Assembly: GCA_019420085.1 (NCBI GenBank)
Contig: JAHZHV010000251.1
Location: forward strand, 1-8,332
From: Christensenella sp.
GTDB lineage: Bacteria > Bacillota > Clostridia > Christensenellales > Maliibacteriaceae
Direction: 5' to 3'
Length of the DNA: 8,332 bases
The notes below the pieces were generated by a model. That model searched no databases. It saw only the letters and a program-made list of their open reading frames with translations, and was not told the DNA's origin. The position numbers were made by a program, and so were the translations under genes. Shown here in pieces: positions 6,478 to 8,332 of the stretch. Positions within the stretch are counted from its first letter, which is position 1. Each line of letters starts with the position of its first letter.

Positions 6478-7373
6478 TTTGTATCCTGGCGCTTTGCAGC
6501 CTGCTCTGCCGCCTGGTCGCGCATAATGTCCCGATGTACAATTTCAACCGGATGACCATCCGAATTTAACTTTTGATACAATGCATTGGCAAATGCTACA
6601 GAGCGATGCATTCCACCTGTACAGCCGATGCCAACAACGATATCTGTCTTGCCTTCATGCGCAAAAAGCGGCAATACGTATTCAATTTGACATACGACCA
6701 TATCAAGATATGTACAGGCTTCTGTGCTTTGCATAACATAGTTTGCCACATTTTCATCTTCACCCGTACAATGACGCATACTTTCAATGTAATACGGGTT
6801 AGGCAAAAAGCGCATATCATGAATGATATCCGCATCAAGTGGTACCCCGTATTTAAACCCAAAGGAGATAATCGTCACAAGCGGCACGTCAATCTGCCGT
6901 TTGCCGGAGTAAATCTTTGCAATCGCACTGCGAAGCTGACGTGCGGAAAGATTGGTAGTATCAATAATGCGATCTGCCATCGCGCGCAGCGGCTCGAGCA
7001 TATGTGTTTCCTGTTCAATCGCCGCCTCCAGCGTGATGCCTTCATGATGCAGCGGATGCGTACGGCGCGTCAAATCAAAGCGTCCTACAAGCGTCGGCAA
7101 ATCCGCTTCCAGATACAGAAGTTCCGTGTCATGCCCATGCTCCTTAAGCCAGGTCAGCGACTCATAAATATCATGGAACATATCGCCGCTTCGCACATCG
7201 ACAACAAGCGCTACATCGCTAATTCCCTCATATTGCCCGGCACACAGCTCCGCAAACATGGGAATCAGTTTGGGGGGAAGGTTGTCCACACAGAAAAAAT
7301 CCATGTCCTCAAAACAGCGCAGCGCTGCACTTCTGCCAGCACCGGACAATCCCGTTACAACAAGAATGCGCAT
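6474..7373 (-). CDS. rapZ: RapZ/YvcJ nucleotide-binding regulator
   Basis: This 299-residue protein has the two-domain RapZ layout. The N-terminal P-loop is GLSGAGRS (8-15), followed by ALRCFEDMDFFCVDNLPPKL, a family signature. A TRRTHPL stretch lies mid-domain. The C-terminal half carries SFGFKYGVPLDADIIHDMRF, FLPNPYY and GIGCTGGMHRSV (about 248-259). In Escherichia coli the C-terminal domain binds glucosamine-6-phosphate and RapZ controls glmS through small RNAs; in Bacillus YvcJ hydrolyses nucleotides and acts with GlmR. Two usually conserved positions differ: the Walker A lysine is Arg14, a swap I recall from actinobacterial members, and Met255 stands where Lys or Gln is usual. The ATG lies 4 bases after the PHP stop, with GGGAGG 8 bases upstream inside that gene. 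The end overlaps yvcK by 4 bases. Confidence 0.96.
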   Translation of the reverse strand: MRILVVTGLSGAGRSAALRCFEDMDFFCVDNLPPKLIPMFAELCAGQYEGISDVALVVDVRSGDMFHDIYESLTWLKEHGHDTELLYLEADLPTLVGRFDLTRRTHPLHHEGITLEAAIEQETHMLEPLRAMADRIIDTTNLSARQLRSAIAKIYSGKRQIDVPLVTIISFGFKYGVPLDADIIHDMRFLPNPYYIESMRHCTGEDENVANYVMQSTEACTYLDMVVCQIEYVLPLFAHEGKTDIVVGIGCTGGMHRSVAFANALYQKLNSDGHPVEIVHRDIMRDQAAEQAAKRQDTK

Positions 7374-7377
7374 TCAT

Positions 7378-8109
7378 TCAACCTCCCTTGCGCAAATTGA
7401 CAATTCTCTGCGGTGGTATCTTCGCCTGCATCGCTGCCTCATAGGCACGCTGCACTTGTCCGACATGTTCCGGCGCATGTGCGTCACTGGAGAGTAGAAA
7501 CATCGCTCCCTGCGCCAGTGCTTCCTGTAATTGAGGCTGCGCCATTGGGTGCTTGTTATTGATCTCTATCAGTGTTCCGGCCTGCGCTGCGGCATGCGCC
7601 ACAGATGCCATATCTATCGGCACATATTCCCCGGGATGCGTAATGGCAAATAACCCGCCTGCCGCAATCGCTGCGATATCAGCCTGCGTCATAATCCGGA
7701 CAATACGCTTTGGTGCAACAAGCGCCGGCAACTGCAAAAACAGCATGTCCCGTTTTTTCTCCGGCACCGCCGTACGATGATACCCTGCAAGAACGACATC
7801 AAAACGCGCACGCCACGCCTGCGGCAAGTCAATAGATCCGTCCACGCCCGTGATATTGGCTTCAATGGCGCTTAGCACACGAATCCTGTTTTTATATTTC
7901 TCTTTAATCGACGCAATTTCCTCTAATTGTCGCTGCAATGCCGCAAATCGCACGCCATGCGCAAGCTGCCCCGGGCCGTGGTCGGCAATTGCAATGGTTT
8001 CCAAGCCGCATGCGATTGCACTTTGCACATTTTCTTCAATCGTACCGGTACCGTGACTGTAGCGCGTATGTGTATGATAATCCGCCGTGATCAAAGAAGG
8101 TGCCGTCAT
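7378..8109 (-). CDS. Stand-alone PHP-domain metal-dependent phosphoesterase
   Basis: This 243-residue protein is a complete PHP domain related to the YcdX/histidinol-phosphatase-like group. All nine metal-ligand positions expected from YcdX can be found: H12 and H14 in DYHTHT, H19, H44 in ADHG, E83 in AIEAN, H111 in GYHR, H158 in THPG, and D209 and H211 in SSDAH. It is therefore probably an active trinuclear metal enzyme acting on a phosphoester, but the substrate cannot be read from the sequence. Histidine biosynthesis is not suggested by the neighbours. A longer frame opens upstream at 8142, but the ATG at 8107-8109 is better: AGGAG lies 7 bases before it and it overlaps the murB TGA as ATGA. 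The gene sits between murB and rapZ, an arrangement found in Clostridia, and is tightly coupled to both. Confidence 0.93.
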   Translation of the reverse strand: MTAPSLITADYHTHTRYSHGTGTIEENVQSAIACGLETIAIADHGPGQLAHGVRFAALQRQLEEIASIKEKYKNRIRVLSAIEANITGVDGSIDLPQAWRARFDVVLAGYHRTAVPEKKRDMLFLQLPALVAPKRIVRIMTQADIAAIAAGGLFAITHPGEYVPIDMASVAHAAAQAGTLIEINNKHPMAQPQLQEALAQGAMFLLSSDAHAPEHVGQVQRAYEAAMQAKIPPQRIVNLRKGG

Positions 8110-8332
8110 ACGCCTTCTCCTATCGGACGCAATTCCGAACAAAGCTTTACACCGCTTATCTGGAAAACGCGTTGCTGTATCAATTCAATCAGATCCAGAA
8201 CGTCCTGACAAGTCGCTCCACCGACATTGACAATAAAACCGGCATGCTTTTGGGATACCTGCGCACCGCCAATACGGGTACCGCGCAATCCTGCCTGATC
8301 GATCAATGCCCCAGCAAAATACCCCTGCGGAC
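8106..8332 (-). CDS. murB: UDP-N-acetylenolpyruvoylglucosamine reductase, C-terminal 74 residues (gene begins beyond window)
   Basis: MurB is the cytoplasmic FAD enzyme that reduces UDP-GlcNAc-enolpyruvate to UDP-MurNAc with NADPH, the second committed step of peptidoglycan synthesis. The visible end reads PQGYFAGALIDQAGLRGTRI, followed by GGAQVSQKHAGFIVN and a final domain ending GVKLCSELRPIGEGV. This matches the type II MurB of Bacillota. The glutamate in SELRPIG fits the conserved catalytic Glu near the C-terminus. The FAD domain and the catalytic serine lie outside the window. The reading frame is intact to the window edge and the codon before the first full one is cut. Its TGA at 8106-8108 overlaps the PHP start. 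Confidence 0.96.
   Translation of the reverse strand, partial: PQGYFAGALIDQAGLRGTRIGGAQVSQKHAGFIVNVGGATCQDVLDLIELIQQRVFQISGVKLCSELRPIGEGV

Noticed and set aside
6573..7400. Plus-strand open frame of 275 codons opposite rapZ
   Set aside because: It lies wholly over the conserved rapZ coding region with no family motif; a by-product of codon use on the other strand.
8110..8142. Upstream in-frame start for the PHP gene
   Set aside because: It would add 11 residues that match no PHP family member and overlap murB further; the ATG at 8107-8109 has a good AGGAG and an ATGA overlap.

Overview
The window is ordinary chromosomal sequence of roughly balanced base composition. It carries eight genes, all on the minus strand: six complete and one partial gene at each end. 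The gene order and the proteins point to Bacillota, probably a Clostridia-type lineage. Reading in the direction of transcription, the order is murB (3' end), a stand-alone PHP phosphoesterase, rapZ (yvcJ), yvcK (glmR), whiA, an HPr/Crh-like protein, dnaE and pfkA (5' end). This matches the conserved yvcJ-yvcK-whiA-crh block of Bacilli and Clostridia, joined to dnaE-pfkA as in Clostridia. I cannot place the organism more precisely from sequence alone.

Layout in transcription order (right to left). murB and the PHP gene overlap by 4 bases (ATGA). PHP and rapZ are 4 bases apart. rapZ and yvcK overlap by 4 bases (ATGA). yvcK and whiA are 5 bases apart. These five genes therefore look like one translationally coupled transcript. 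A 78-base gap with nested inverted repeats separates whiA from the HPr-like gene, which lies 26 bases before dnaE. dnaE probably starts at TTG behind a strong AGGAGG. A 107-base gap then precedes pfkA. It holds a promoter with a perfect TATAAT and a 10-base perfect inverted repeat over the expected transcription start. There is no gene-free stretch over 300 bases, and I found no RNA gene, mobile element, CRISPR array or convincing intrinsic terminator.

How the genes may fit together. MurB makes UDP-MurNAc from a UDP-GlcNAc derivative. RapZ and YvcK are, in other bacteria, sensors of amino sugars (GlcN6P and UDP-GlcNAc) that adjust GlmS. PfkA consumes fructose-6-phosphate, which is also the GlmS substrate. 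The HPr-like protein keeps the regulatory serine region but lacks the phospho-histidine loop. The cluster may thus sit at the branch between glycolysis and cell-wall amino sugar synthesis, with WhiA and DnaE linking it to chromosome and division functions. That reading is inference.

I found no clear new multi-gene system. The points most worth a second look are the HPr-like protein without its active-site loop, the inverted repeat at the pfkA promoter, the altered glycine-rich motif in a membrane-anchored YvcK, and a DnaE whose PHP metal site looks intact.
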